Shown: positions 1 to 8,768 of the stretch, piece after piece | Layout: each line of letters opens with the position of its first letter | Numbering within the stretch: the stretch's first letter is position 1 | Assembly: GCF_011927625.1 (NCBI RefSeq) | Contig: NZ_JAATIZ010000004.1 | Coordinates: 286,015 to 350,014 of the forward strand | Length of the DNA stretch: 64,000 nt | Direction: 5' to 3' | Source: Paenalcaligenes hominis | GTDB taxonomy: Bacteria; Pseudomonadota; Gammaproteobacteria; Burkholderiales; Burkholderiaceae_B | Program-made: the position numbers and the translations under genes | Notes under the pieces: generated by a model | Told to the model about the DNA's origin: nothing | The model's input: only the letters and a program-made list of their open reading frames with translations | The model's database searches: none

Positions 1-18
1 GTTTAGTTAGGGTTTAAA

Positions 19-2016
19 TCAAACTGCTGCCGTGTCTTTAACTGCGGCACCGCTATCATCCACACGCTGTTTTTGTAAAAACCAGACGAGAGCGATAAGC
101 GGTATACCAATCACCGCCCCTAACAGGTCCGGAATGATCAGCATAATACCAGCAACAAAAAGTAGAATGCGCTCGTAAAAACGTGAATAGCGAATGAAAA
201 ACCCAATCATAGAGCTACTGACAGCCACCATACCTAATACAGCAGTAATAATGGTGCCAATCAATGGTAAAGCCGTTACGTTCTCCATAACCAAAATCGG
301 GCTATACACAAAGATATAAGGCACAATAAAGGCGGCAATAGCTAGTTTCACCGCGGTTACGCCGCTTTTGAATGGATTAGCCTGCGCGATACCCGCACCC
401 GCGTACGCTGCCAAACAAACAGGTGGAGTAATATCTGCCAAAATGCCAAAGTAAAACACAAACATGTGTACCGACAAAGGCGTTAAATCAAAGCCATTGA
501 TTAATGCAGGCGCAGCAATGGTTGCAGTGACTACGTAGTTAGCTGTGGTTGGCAAGCCCATACCCAACACCAAACACGCAATCATGGTAAAGAACAGCGC
601 TAAGAATAAATGCCCACCCGATAAAGCAATGATGCTAGCAGCAAACTTTGCGCCGAGCCCGGTCATGCTAACCACACCGGCAATAATACCTGCGGTAGCC
701 ACTGCTGCAATCACAGGTAATGCGACGCGCGCACCCTGCTCGAGCACATAAAAAAACTTTTTAAAGCCCAAGCGTGTTTCTTTGCGTACGTAGCTGACCA
801 AAAAGGCCGTAGCTATACCATAAATCACCGCACGCTGTGGCGTGTACCCGATCATGACCGTGGTAATAATGACGATCAGGGGCAGCAGCATATAGCCATA
901 TTGCTTCATTTGCTGCCCTATATCGGGTAGCTCCGATTTGGGTAAGCCCAGAATACCAAGGCGCTTGGCTTCGAAGTGAGTGCCAATAAAAATGCCGAGG
1001 AAATAGAGGGTAGCGGGAATTACCGCAGCAGCCATAATGACCGCATAGGATACGCCTAAGTATTCCATCATAATAAAGGCGGCCGCACCCATAATAGGAG
1101 GCATAATTTGCCCACCCGTCGAGGCAGAGGCTTCTGTACCCGCAGCAAACTCGGGCTTAAAGCCTGAGTTTTTCATCATAGGAATAGTAAATGAACCCGA
1201 AGCGACTGTATTACCTACGGAGCTGCCCGAGACCATGCCCTGCAGAGCGCTTGCCACCACAGCGGCCTTGGCTGTGCCACCCGTAAAACGCCCTGTCAGG
1301 CCAAAAGCCAAGTCATTAAAAAACTGGCCAATACGGGTATTAACTAAAATGACGCCAAAAAACAAGAATAAATAAATGTATTTGGCCGAAATTTGTAATG
1401 GTGTACCAAATACACCGCTGTCTCTGTACCACAGTCGAGTGGTGACATCGGTAAAGTCATAGCCCTGGTGCGATAACGTAGCCGTAGGGATATAGTTGCC
1501 ATACAGCGCATAGCCAATCATGACCGCTGCAACAATAACAATAGGTACCCCAACCGTTCGGCGTGTAGCCTCTAAAAGCAGCAATACCCCAAGCACCGAT
1601 AAATAGGTATCGTATTGGTCGTAGCCCCACGTAATGCTTTGTATGAGGGAGTCAAAATTAATGATCTTATAATAGGTGACATACATCGCCAAGAAGGCTA
1701 ACAGCACGTCATACCAAGGCACTGTTTTTTGAAAAACTTGCTGCCCTTTTTTTAGAGGGAATAAAAGAAAAATAAGGCCTAAGGCCGTACCCAAGTGCAC
1801 TGCTCCCTGTTTTTGTGAGGGGAACGTGCCGTAGTATCCGGTGTAAATGTGGAATACGGTGAGTGATATCCCTAGAAAAGTTACTACCCATGCCCAGACG
1901 CCGATTTGCTCGCGGAAGTTGCTTTCGCGATCGTATTTTTGTAATAAGGCTTTTGCGTCTAGCTCAGCTTTTGCTGCTTGTTCAGACGGGGTTAACTTGT
2001 TAATTGTGTCAACCAT
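19..2016 (-). CDS. TRAP transporter fused small/large membrane subunit (DctQM type)
   Basis: This 665-residue polytopic protein is the membrane component of a TAXI-type TRAP importer, which uses an ion gradient to move a substrate delivered by a periplasmic receptor. The N-terminal ~200 residues carry a few helices matching the DctQ-like small subunit. The rest is the DctM-like 12-helix part, with conserved stretches such as GMVSGSSVGNTVASG (about 260-274), GGQIMPPIMGAAAF (about 302-315) and GLPTTANYVV (about 489-498). TAXI systems usually have Q and M fused, and the receptor gene lies 80 bases upstream on the same strand. The start at 2016 has only a weak GTGG-like ribosome site, and translation may depend on the mRNA shared with the receptor. 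The substrate cannot be read from the sequence. Family assignment is secure. Confidence 0.92.
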   Translation of the reverse strand: MVDTINKLTPSEQAAKAELDAKALLQKYDRESNFREQIGVWAWVVTFLGISLTVFHIYTGYYGTFPSQKQGAVHLGTALGLIFLLFPLKKGQQVFQKTVPWYDVLLAFLAMYVTYYKIINFDSLIQSITWGYDQYDTYLSVLGVLLLLEATRRTVGVPIVIVAAVMIGYALYGNYIPTATLSHQGYDFTDVTTRLWYRDSGVFGTPLQISAKYIYLFLFFGVILVNTRIGQFFNDLAFGLTGRFTGGTAKAAVVASALQGMVSGSSVGNTVASGSFTIPMMKNSGFKPEFAAGTEASASTGGQIMPPIMGAAAFIMMEYLGVSYAVIMAAAVIPATLYFLGIFIGTHFEAKRLGILGLPKSELPDIGQQMKQYGYMLLPLIVIITTVMIGYTPQRAVIYGIATAFLVSYVRKETRLGFKKFFYVLEQGARVALPVIAAVATAGIIAGVVSMTGLGAKFAASIIALSGGHLFLALFFTMIACLVLGMGLPTTANYVVTATIAAPALINGFDLTPLSVHMFVFYFGILADITPPVCLAAYAGAGIAQANPFKSGVTAVKLAIAAFIVPYIFVYSPILVMENVTALPLIGTIITAVLGMVAVSSSMIGFFIRYSRFYERILLFVAGIMLIIPDLLGAVIGIPLIALVWFLQKQRVDDSGAAVKDTAAV

Positions 2017-2056
2017 AGAAACACCACTTTGAGTTATAGCACTGAGAAAATCTACT

Positions 2057-2092
2057 AAAAGCAGAAAGGACTATAAAGTCCTTTCTGCTTTT
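2057..2092 (-). terminator. Perfect 16-bp hairpin between TAXI receptor and TRAP permease (attenuator)
   Basis: The arms AAAAGCAGAAAGGACT (2057-2072) and AGTCCTTTCTGCTTTT (2077-2092) are perfect complements around a 4-base loop. On the minus strand the stem ends in a short T run. It sits 4 bases after the receptor stop codon and ahead of the permease start. It is probably a partial terminator or mRNA-stabilising stem that lets the receptor be made in excess over the permease. Confidence 0.75.
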
Positions 2093-2096
2093 TTAA

Positions 2097-3092
2097 TTAC
2101 TTGGCAAGATCAGCTAGGCTGTTAATACCAGTACTTTTACGGGTCACAATCTGAACAACCTCAGGATAAACGTGACCGATAAAGGACACGTTTTCTACTT
2201 TACGGCCGTTAAACTGGCCAGTACCATTGACTGAATCTAGCGCAGGAACGTGCACAGACATGCCTACGTCCATACGGCCGCGACCAATACTGGCTAGGTT
2301 TTCCAGCGAAGCCCCTGTCTCTACGTTAGTAAAGTTACCATCACTGTGTTTATTCCAGATATTGGCAATTTCACCGCCCAGTGGGTAATAGGTACCGCCT
2401 TGACTACCTGTACCGAGGGTGAATTCGGCTTTGCGCTTGTCGGCCTTGGCTTTAAGCTCTGCTACGGGGCCTTCGACTTTTAGGCCTTGTTCCTCGTAGT
2501 AACGCTTTGCGCCAGGATGAATAGGCAGACCTTCGGCACCGTTAAGCGCATTTTCCAAGGTAAGCTGTGCACCTTGGGCATGGGTGATTTCTTTGGCGTT
2601 TTCCACCATAATTTTAGCCAGCTGATAGCCTAGCTCTTCGTCAATGGTGTCGTTATTGGCGACCATAATGGCAAACGCCGCAATCGTGGGCACATCGGCA
2701 TCTAAAAAGCCGTAGGCATCTTTAGAGATATTGTAGCTTTTGTAGCCGCTAGACTCTTCGGCTTTGGCAATGACTTCGTCAGAAAGACCAAGCATCACCA
2801 CATCGCCTGTTGAAGCATTAAGGCTTTCAATGCTGCCTGCTGGTACACCAAGAATACCAAAAGAGATGTCGATATTGCCATCTTGAACTAAATCAGCGGC
2901 GTTACCGAAGCTTTCTTGGAAAGGCTGGTAATCTTTGATGCCATAGGCCTCTAAAATAACCTTGGACACCGAGTTGGTTTCACTGGCGGGCGGGCCAATA
3001 GCAATACGAGCTGCTTGGGCAGAACTTAATGCAGCAACCATCGAGACGACACTCGCTGCCGTGAAGCGTAAAAGCGTTTTTTTTACTTTCAT
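2097..3092 (-). CDS. TAXI-family TRAP solute-binding protein, circularly permuted
   Basis: A secreted receptor of 331 residues for the adjacent TRAP permease. The ATG at 3092 is chosen because AAGGAGAG precedes it and a clean signal peptide follows (residues 1-27, ending SSAQA); an in-frame start further upstream is not needed. The domain order is inverted. Family members begin the mature chain with a GTGxxGGTYYP motif and reach a strand of the form DLKGKRVxVG after ~100 residues. Here the mature chain begins at that strand (ARIAIGPPASETN, 28-40). It runs to the usual C-terminal LPIHPGAKRYYEEQG (189-203) and a charged linker (about 205-223). Only then comes GTGSQGGTYYPLGG (227-240), and the chain ends at SLADLAK (325-331). 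Both halves look intact and the mature length is normal. Family call is secure; function of the permuted form is inferred. Confidence 0.9.
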   Translation of the reverse strand: MKVKKTLLRFTAASVVSMVAALSSAQAARIAIGPPASETNSVSKVILEAYGIKDYQPFQESFGNAADLVQDGNIDISFGILGVPAGSIESLNASTGDVVMLGLSDEVIAKAEESSGYKSYNISKDAYGFLDADVPTIAAFAIMVANNDTIDEELGYQLAKIMVENAKEITHAQGAQLTLENALNGAEGLPIHPGAKRYYEEQGLKVEGPVAELKAKADKRKAEFTLGTGSQGGTYYPLGGEIANIWNKHSDGNFTNVETGASLENLASIGRGRMDVGMSVHVPALDSVNGTGQFNGRKVENVSFIGHVYPEVVQIVTRKSTGINSLADLAK

Positions 3093-3571
3093 CAGTAAAC
3101 CTCTCCTTTCATTGACAAATAAACAATCGGATGACTCCGACTGTTGCGTCTTATTATTTACTTTTCTAAGTGAAACAAAATAGTCTCTGAGTGTATGTAA
3201 GCGTTGTTTCACTAGTCAAGATAACATTAACCCTAGCTACCTAAACCCATGCTTAAAACGAGTCATGTGACGACAAAACCTAAGAATCGAAATGATTTTT
3301 TGTTACGCGCGGCGTAAACGTTTTTACTGAAACGCGCTGGTTAAAGCATGGCGGTAGCGATGTGGGGTGAGCTCATTTTAGCTATGAGTGTGCAAGTATA
3401 ACCCGATGCGAGGCTGAGTCCATGTCAAATGAAAGATTAATCCCTAGCTATAGATCATTAATTATCAATAGTACAGCTATTGTTCTCAACTAGCTTTTTA
3501 TCAAAATACATAAGGCTTTCCCTATATAGGGTGAGAAAAAATCAAGGTAATTAAACATATAACCCTGTAGC
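3093..3571. other. Intergenic region between TAXI receptor and dynamin genes
   Basis: About 480 bases with no convincing gene. It holds the likely promoter of the TRAP operon (3190-3219), a perfect 12-base palindrome CCCTATATAGGG at 3520-3531 just past the end of the dynamin operon, and otherwise AT-rich DNA. No strong U-tailed terminator for the dynamin genes is visible. Confidence 0.6.
3190..3219 (-). promoter_or_regulatory. Candidate sigma-70 promoter of the TRAP operon
   Basis: On the minus strand TTGACT (3219-3214) is followed after 18 bases by TACACT (3195-3190), matching the consensus -35 at 5/6 and -10 at 4/6. It lies about 100 bases ahead of the receptor ATG at 3092, leaving a leader of roughly 90 bases. 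The call is by eye only. Confidence 0.4.
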
Positions 3572-5092
3572 CTAGGTAGCTTTAAGTGCACCTAGCTGTG
3601 ATGTTTTTTCTTGAAGCAAAGTAATCAAGTTCTCCAAGCTTTGACGTATAAGCAATAAATCATCTTGAATTGGCTCGATCACACATTTAGCTAAGTCATT
3701 TAAGCACTGCTCTAACTGCGTCTCAATACTTAAATAAATAGTTTCGTAATTTTCTATTCCCCACGGAACGACTGACGTATTAATCATTACAGGGTCTTCA
3801 GAAAAGAGTTCTTTAGAGTCTAGCTTATAGTGTGAAAAATCTGTTTCAAGAGCTGTTACCCAAGAGTCCAAAACCATTTGGATTAATGCTTGCTTTAATA
3901 AGCTTGCACCCTGCTCACGAGATAGATATTTATCTAATAACGTTGGAACAGTAGACATAGTCCGTTGCCAAACTCGTTGCGCTATCTGATAAGCCGTTCC
4001 CTCTGCTTCCTGTCGATAGATACTAAGCTGAGCCAGTATTTCCTCTACCCGCTGTACGAGTGCTTTTACATCCTCAAGGACGGTTTCTTCCAGGTAATGA
4101 AAAAAAACCTCTACAGGTTTATTTTTTTTATATGTAATTACAGGTTTAATTATGCCTAACAATGCGTCGTATAAACGGTAGACTCCTGCTTCTTCTAACG
4201 CCTGATCTGTATTTTCTTGTTGTCGTACACTATAGACAGAGATAGAAATAGGAGCAGCTACCAATTGCGGATCGAGCTGTATTGCTTGTAATTTATTTTG
4301 CGCTCGTTCCCACACATCTTTTTCTTGTAACTCACGGTTTTCATCCGATTTATTTTTTAGCTCTTTCTGAATAGTCTGCCCTACCACCACCTCGTCCAAA
4401 TAATCACTACGGGTAATAACAGGCAGGAGTGTTTTATTACGTTTCAACTCTTGGGTAAGCTCTTCTAACTCTTGCACTTGCCCAGGGGAAGTGGAACTAC
4501 TTAACCACAACATCCCATCTGCACTTTCTAAGAACTGCTGCGTTAATTGTGCATTCTCGCCCGTCATTGAGTGCAAGCCCGGTGTGTCTACTAATACTAA
4601 GCGATCCGCCAGGATTACACCTTGAATTTGAGCAGTCGTTTCGGTGCTTCCTTCTTGGAAAGGACCGCTGTGATATTGGATTTCTCCATTGTCCCAGACA
4701 AAATAACGCACCGACTGTTTATGAAATAGAAAGCGTTCCGCAATTAAATTACAAAAAGAACTCTTACCCGCATTAAATTTTCCAAAAACGAGTAATACTA
4801 TGCTGTTGTCAAAATGATAGGCTAAGTCTAATGCTGGTTTTAATGCTTGTCTTGCTAGGTGCCATTGCTGTGGATACACAGCCAGATGCTGTTTAAGGCT
4901 TTGTAATACCTGAGCTAGCGGATGACACGGTGTTAAACCACAAGACAAGACAGTATGGGCAGTTAGAGCACTCTCTAGCTCGCTTAACCACGAATCTAGG
5001 CTGCCTTGTTGCTCAGTCATGTCATGATTTAAAAAATCCACATCCTGTAAGTGCTCAATCCAGCTTTGCTCTCTATGATAAGCCTGCGACAT
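3572..5092 (-). CDS. Dynamin-like GTPase, second of a coupled pair
   Basis: A 506-residue large GTPase of the bacterial dynamin-like group. The P-loop is GKFNAGKSS at 104-112, the G3 motif DTPG at 169-172 and the G4 motif TRSD at 227-230, with a T-rich switch I candidate near 150-153. About 95 residues precede the GTPase domain, and a long, mainly helical, charged region follows it, as expected for dynamin middle and effector domains. I see no clear transmembrane helix. The ATG at 5092 shares its A with the TGA of the upstream GTPase gene (TGATG) and has GGGAG 8 bases before it, so the two are translationally coupled. An in-frame TTG at 5107 is less likely. Paired bacterial dynamins commonly act as hetero-oligomers in membrane remodelling, vesicle or toxin release, or phage defence. 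The role here is unknown. Confidence 0.8.
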   Translation of the reverse strand: MSQAYHREQSWIEHLQDVDFLNHDMTEQQGSLDSWLSELESALTAHTVLSCGLTPCHPLAQVLQSLKQHLAVYPQQWHLARQALKPALDLAYHFDNSIVLLVFGKFNAGKSSFCNLIAERFLFHKQSVRYFVWDNGEIQYHSGPFQEGSTETTAQIQGVILADRLVLVDTPGLHSMTGENAQLTQQFLESADGMLWLSSSTSPGQVQELEELTQELKRNKTLLPVITRSDYLDEVVVGQTIQKELKNKSDENRELQEKDVWERAQNKLQAIQLDPQLVAAPISISVYSVRQQENTDQALEEAGVYRLYDALLGIIKPVITYKKNKPVEVFFHYLEETVLEDVKALVQRVEEILAQLSIYRQEAEGTAYQIAQRVWQRTMSTVPTLLDKYLSREQGASLLKQALIQMVLDSWVTALETDFSHYKLDSKELFSEDPVMINTSVVPWGIENYETIYLSIETQLEQCLNDLAKCVIEPIQDDLLLIRQSLENLITLLQEKTSQLGALKAT

Positions 5093-6345
5093 CAGTTGCA
5101 CTCCCAACTTTGTACTACTTTCGATGCTGACTCTACCTGCTCTAATATGGCATGCTGACGGGCAATTTCGCTAAAGAGCTGTACACGATTCTCTGATGCG
5201 TCAAAATGAACTTTAAAATCTTGATATAAACGATCTCTCCCTTCCTCTTTACCGAATAGCCTACGCAAATCTGCACGATATTTTACCGAGATTCCTAGCA
5301 CCGCTATCATTACAGTATTTAGGCTAGCAGCACCCACTTGCCCTGTTTTGGGTAAATGCACTACACCATATTGGGTCAGCACACTGCGAATGAGTATACA
5401 GGCCCGTGAATACGCTATTTGTAAACGTGATCGTTCTAATTTGCCAGCTGTCACCTTGAAAACGTCTTGAATCGTATCAGTATCTAATGCATGATCCACC
5501 TCTGGCTCTTGCATAATATCCGACAAATCCTCAGCAATTTTTTCAAGAGTCCGTCGTAAGTCGTTGCTGAAATTTATCTCTTCAGCATGCGCTTTTTCAC
5601 TATAGTGCTCTAGTTGTCCGTGATGATGTTTTTGCTTTTGGGACAATGATTTCTGCAGCTGTGTTAGGTAACTTTTTTGCTCAAAATGACGTGCACTAAC
5701 TACCTTTTTTTGCACTGCGGCCAAATGCTCTGTTAAAGCAGGAATACCGCTTTTTTCTACAAATAGAGAAATCTCTGTATCAAGCCCTTTTCGGTAACGC
5801 TCTGCAGATACCGGATGAATGGTCACTTTTCCTAGTTGCTGGCGTAGCTGATGCATAATTTGGTCGAGAGTCTGCTCATCTGCCACTTGATCAATTTGAG
5901 TCAATACAAAAACGAACTGACGCTGGGTTTGTTCACAATCCAGCTCTAACTGGGCGAACAGATCAAGCTCACTTGCATCTAGCTCCCCCTCTTTTGCAGC
6001 ATGCACCATCAAACGTATATCAGACTCAACCCAAAGCGCGCGCTCAGCATACTGATCATCTTGCTGATCCACATCAGCATCCAAACCCGGAGCGTCTAAC
6101 CATACCACTCCATTGTGCTCCGCTCGCTGCAATGCAATGGTTTCTCTTTTATCTGCAACAGCAAAGCAAGGCAAACCAATCAACTCATTAAGTAAGCGGC
6201 TTTTGCCGTGATTATATTTACCTAAAACAGTTACTACCGGTGCTTCATTATGGAGTAATACCTCTAATCGTTTCACTTTATTTTCATACTGTGGCAGCAC
6301 CATTAAAACAACCTCTTTATCTGCCAACTGTTTTGTACTACTCAT
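5092..6345 (-). CDS. Dynamin-like GTPase, first of a coupled pair
   Basis: A 417-residue GTPase with the P-loop GKYNHGKS at 42-49, G3 as DAPG at 84-87 and G4 as TQID at 149-152, followed by a helical C-terminal half with heptad-like charged stretches. The G1 spacing and the N/H in the P-loop (GKYNHGKS) are typical of dynamin-superfamily proteins rather than Ras/Era GTPases. The start at 6345 has AAGGAG 8 bases upstream. It is 45 bases behind benE on the same strand and may be read from the benzoate operon. It overlaps the next GTPase gene by the TGATG junction. No specific family name is justified; the GTPase fold is secure. Confidence 0.8.
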   Translation of the reverse strand: MSSTKQLADKEVVLMVLPQYENKVKRLEVLLHNEAPVVTVLGKYNHGKSRLLNELIGLPCFAVADKRETIALQRAEHNGVVWLDAPGLDADVDQQDDQYAERALWVESDIRLMVHAAKEGELDASELDLFAQLELDCEQTQRQFVFVLTQIDQVADEQTLDQIMHQLRQQLGKVTIHPVSAERYRKGLDTEISLFVEKSGIPALTEHLAAVQKKVVSARHFEQKSYLTQLQKSLSQKQKHHHGQLEHYSEKAHAEEINFSNDLRRTLEKIAEDLSDIMQEPEVDHALDTDTIQDVFKVTAGKLERSRLQIAYSRACILIRSVLTQYGVVHLPKTGQVGAASLNTVMIAVLGISVKYRADLRRLFGKEEGRDRLYQDFKVHFDASENRVQLFSEIARQHAILEQVESASKVVQSWECN

Positions 6346-6390
6346 TATTAATTCTCCTTTGACTATATCGGTTAGGGATACAGTCCCCTG

Positions 6391-7572
6391 CTATGAGGAA
6401 GAGGGGTTAACTTTTTTTTCAGCTTTTTGGCCTAATACCCAATAGGAAACCATCCCAAACACAATGCCCCAAAAAGCAGACCCCATACCACCTAAACTCA
6501 TGTTAGAAGCGGTGACTAAAAAAGTAATCACTGCTGGCTCTACATAGGCAGAATCAGCACTAAATAATTTGATATTTGATAGGATGGCACCAATAAGCGC
6601 TAAGCCAGCTAAAGCGGCAATCACAGCAGAAGGAATAACACCGAACAACAGAACCAATGTGCCTGAAATAGTACCGCCTATTAAATAAAAGACGCCATTT
6701 GCTATACCTGCTACGTAACGCTTGTTTGGATCTTTGTGGGTTTCTTTGCCTGTACATAATGCTGCGGTAATTGCCGCCAACACGATTGAAATCCCACCAA
6801 AAAAAGCCACTCCGATTGACACCAGACTTGTCACACTAACAATGGCACGCGATGATGACTCATAGCCGGCCAACCGCATCACTACCAAGCCTGGCAAAAA
6901 TTGCCCCGTTAGACTTACTACAACTAACGGTACAGTAAAACTAAAGAAGGCCGCCATGCTAAACTCAGGCCAAGTAAAAATTGGCGTAGCTAGCGACAAA
7001 TGAATTGGAGCAATTTCAGTACTGCCTAAAAAATAGACACTGGCAAAACCCGTTAAGGCCACTAAAATAATGCTAAAACTTGGAAGTAGCCGTCGACTTA
7101 GTAAATACACAATAAACATCAGTAAAACGACGGAGGGCAGCTCTTTCATCGCAGCAAATGCCTCTAGCCCAAATTGCAGCAAAATACCAGCCATCATTGC
7201 AGCCGCAATGCCACGCGGAATAAATTGAACAATTCGCTCAAAATACCCACTGAGTCCAATGACTGTCGTGATCACCGCGGCACTTAAATACGCGCCAACC
7301 ACTTCAGCCATCGAAATAGCAGGAAATAAATTCAGTAATAAAGCAGTACCGGGTGCCGACCACGCTGTGATTATGGGTGCGCGTAACCATAGACTTAAAA
7401 CAATACCGCTAATGCCCGCACCGATAGAAATAGCCCAAATCCAAGAGCTCAACATCTCTGCTGACATCCCACCAGCCTGTGCCGCCTGAATAAATATAAC
7501 CAAAGGGCCACTATAAGAAATAAGCACAGCTAGAAAACCTGTCATCCATGCTGTGACGGACCAGTCTCGCAT
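6391..7572 (-). CDS. benE: Benzoate membrane transporter BenE
   Basis: A 393-residue inner-membrane protein of the BenE family (benzoate:H+ symport), composed almost wholly of hydrophobic helices. The N-terminus WSVTAWMTGFLAVLISYSGP and the internal SWIWAISIGAGI and AWSAPGTALL stretches are characteristic of the family, and length is typical. It is the last enzyme or transport gene of the benzoate operon, 55 bases after catC. Together with the MFS carrier at 11384-12718 it gives the cluster two unrelated benzoate uptake candidates. Confidence 0.93.
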   Translation of the reverse strand: MRDWSVTAWMTGFLAVLISYSGPLVIFIQAAQAGGMSAEMLSSWIWAISIGAGISGIVLSLWLRAPIITAWSAPGTALLLNLFPAISMAEVVGAYLSAAVITTVIGLSGYFERIVQFIPRGIAAAMMAGILLQFGLEAFAAMKELPSVVLLMFIVYLLSRRLLPSFSIILVALTGFASVYFLGSTEIAPIHLSLATPIFTWPEFSMAAFFSFTVPLVVVSLTGQFLPGLVVMRLAGYESSSRAIVSVTSLVSIGVAFFGGISIVLAAITAALCTGKETHKDPNKRYVAGIANGVFYLIGGTISGTLVLLFGVIPSAVIAALAGLALIGAILSNIKLFSADSAYVEPAVITFLVTASNMSLGGMGSAFWGIVFGMVSYWVLGQKAEKKVNPSSS

Positions 7573-7627
7573 CCCGCCCCCTTTTTATAGTAGATGTTGA
7601 GCGTAAAAAGCTACAGAACGCCTGTAA

Positions 7628-7903
7628 CTAGATTGCGGAAGGGTGTTTAGCCAGTGGAGTTATTTTAATCGTCATATAAGGAAACAAAGGTAATTGACTT
7701 AACATTTCGTGCAACTCATCATTGCTTTCCGCTTCAAAAATACTGTAGTTCGCATACTCACCAACCACACGCCATAAATGAGGCCATTTGCCTGCTCGTT
7801 GTAAGTCTTGGGAATACGCCTTTTCTTTAGTCACAATCCTTTGCACTTCATCTTGTGGCAAATCTTTAGGAATATCGACAATCATATGTACCAGAAATAA
7901 CAT
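7628..7903 (-). CDS. catC: Muconolactone delta-isomerase
   Basis: A 91-residue cytoplasmic enzyme converting muconolactone to 3-oxoadipate enol-lactone, the third step of the catechol ortho-cleavage branch. The start MLFLVHMIVDIP, the RAGKWPHLWRVVGEY core and the length of about 90 match the CatC family, which forms decamers. It lies between pcaD (39-base gap) and benE, so the order differs from the common catB-catC-catA arrangement: catC sits some 10 kb from catB but in the same direction. Confidence 0.95.
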   Translation of the reverse strand: MLFLVHMIVDIPKDLPQDEVQRIVTKEKAYSQDLQRAGKWPHLWRVVGEYANYSIFEAESNDELHEMLSQLPLFPYMTIKITPLAKHPSAI

Positions 7904-7942
7904 GGAGTTCTATCCTTGAAAAAATCGAGAAGATTCACTTCT

Positions 7943-8758
7943 CTATGCTAGGTTCAGCACAGAGTTTAGGAAATACACCAAGCCATCATTAAAAGCTTGA
8001 GGCACTTCAATATTTGAAAGGTGTGAAGCATCCAAAACAACTAGCTCAGACCCTATTACGGCCGCTTGCATGTTTTTTGCATCTTCAACTGTAGTAACCG
8101 GGTCAAATAAACCAGCAATAAATAACGTCGGTATTGCGATACGATGTAAATCGGCTCGTAGGTCAGATTGCGCCAGAGCATCACAACAAGCAGCGTATCC
8201 TTCTACTTTTTGCTGTGCTAATTGTGCTTGAGCCTCTTGCACAGTAGCAGCATGATGCTGAATGTATTGAGGGGTAAACCAACGCTCAGGTGCTGTTTGT
8301 GCAAGCTCCTGCATCGATTGTTGGCCGCCCTGTCTTAAAAGCGCAGCACGCTCTTCCCACCCTTTTTCAGTACCTATTTTTGCTGCGCTGTTAGATACAA
8401 CAATGGCTTCAAAACGCTCTGCAGCATGGATACCTAACCAAAGCCCCGTATGTCCACCCATGGACACGCCACAAAAACTTGCTTTTTCAATCTGCAAAGC
8501 ATCTAAAATAGCAAGAGCATCAAGCCCTAACTGCTCAAAACTATAAGGGCCGGAGGTAATATCACTTCCACCATGCCCACGGGTATCGTAACGAACAACC
8601 CGAAACTGCTTTGTTAACGCGTTAATTTGGGGATCCCACATCTCTAAAGTGGTTCCAAGCGAGTTACTTAATAATAACGTTGGCGCGTGCGCATCTCCTT
8701 CCACCATGACTCTGAATACACCTCGGACCGTATCCAGCTGAAAAGGAAATTGGTTCAT
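7943..8758 (-). CDS. pcaD: 3-oxoadipate enol-lactonase
   Basis: A 271-residue alpha/beta hydrolase that hydrolyses 3-oxoadipate enol-lactone to 3-oxoadipate. The nucleophile elbow GVSMGG and the late acid/His regions (GLFDPVTT, DASHLSNIE) are visible. The start at 8758 (MNQFPFQLD) is preferred to an in-frame codon 36 bases upstream because TAGGAG, overlapping the pcaF stop, is correctly spaced before it. The pcaF-pcaD gap is only about 10 bases. In a catechol cluster this gene is sometimes named catD. Confidence 0.93.
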   Translation of the reverse strand: MNQFPFQLDTVRGVFRVMVEGDAHAPTLLLSNSLGTTLEMWDPQINALTKQFRVVRYDTRGHGGSDITSGPYSFEQLGLDALAILDALQIEKASFCGVSMGGHTGLWLGIHAAERFEAIVVSNSAAKIGTEKGWEERAALLRQGGQQSMQELAQTAPERWFTPQYIQHHAATVQEAQAQLAQQKVEGYAACCDALAQSDLRADLHRIAIPTLFIAGLFDPVTTVEDAKNMQAAVIGSELVVLDASHLSNIEVPQAFNDGLVYFLNSVLNLA

Positions 8759-8768
8759 TTTTTTACTC

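Noticed and set aside
2097..3092. Frameshift or gene fusion as the cause of the odd TAXI receptor
   Set aside because: A single open frame holds both halves once each, with signal peptide, linker and normal total length. That fits permutation, not a frameshift or a fusion of two receptors.
3520..3531. CCCTATATAGGG as a terminator for the dynamin operon
   Set aside because: The stem is only 6 base pairs with no loop and no T tail; it is noted only as a palindrome.
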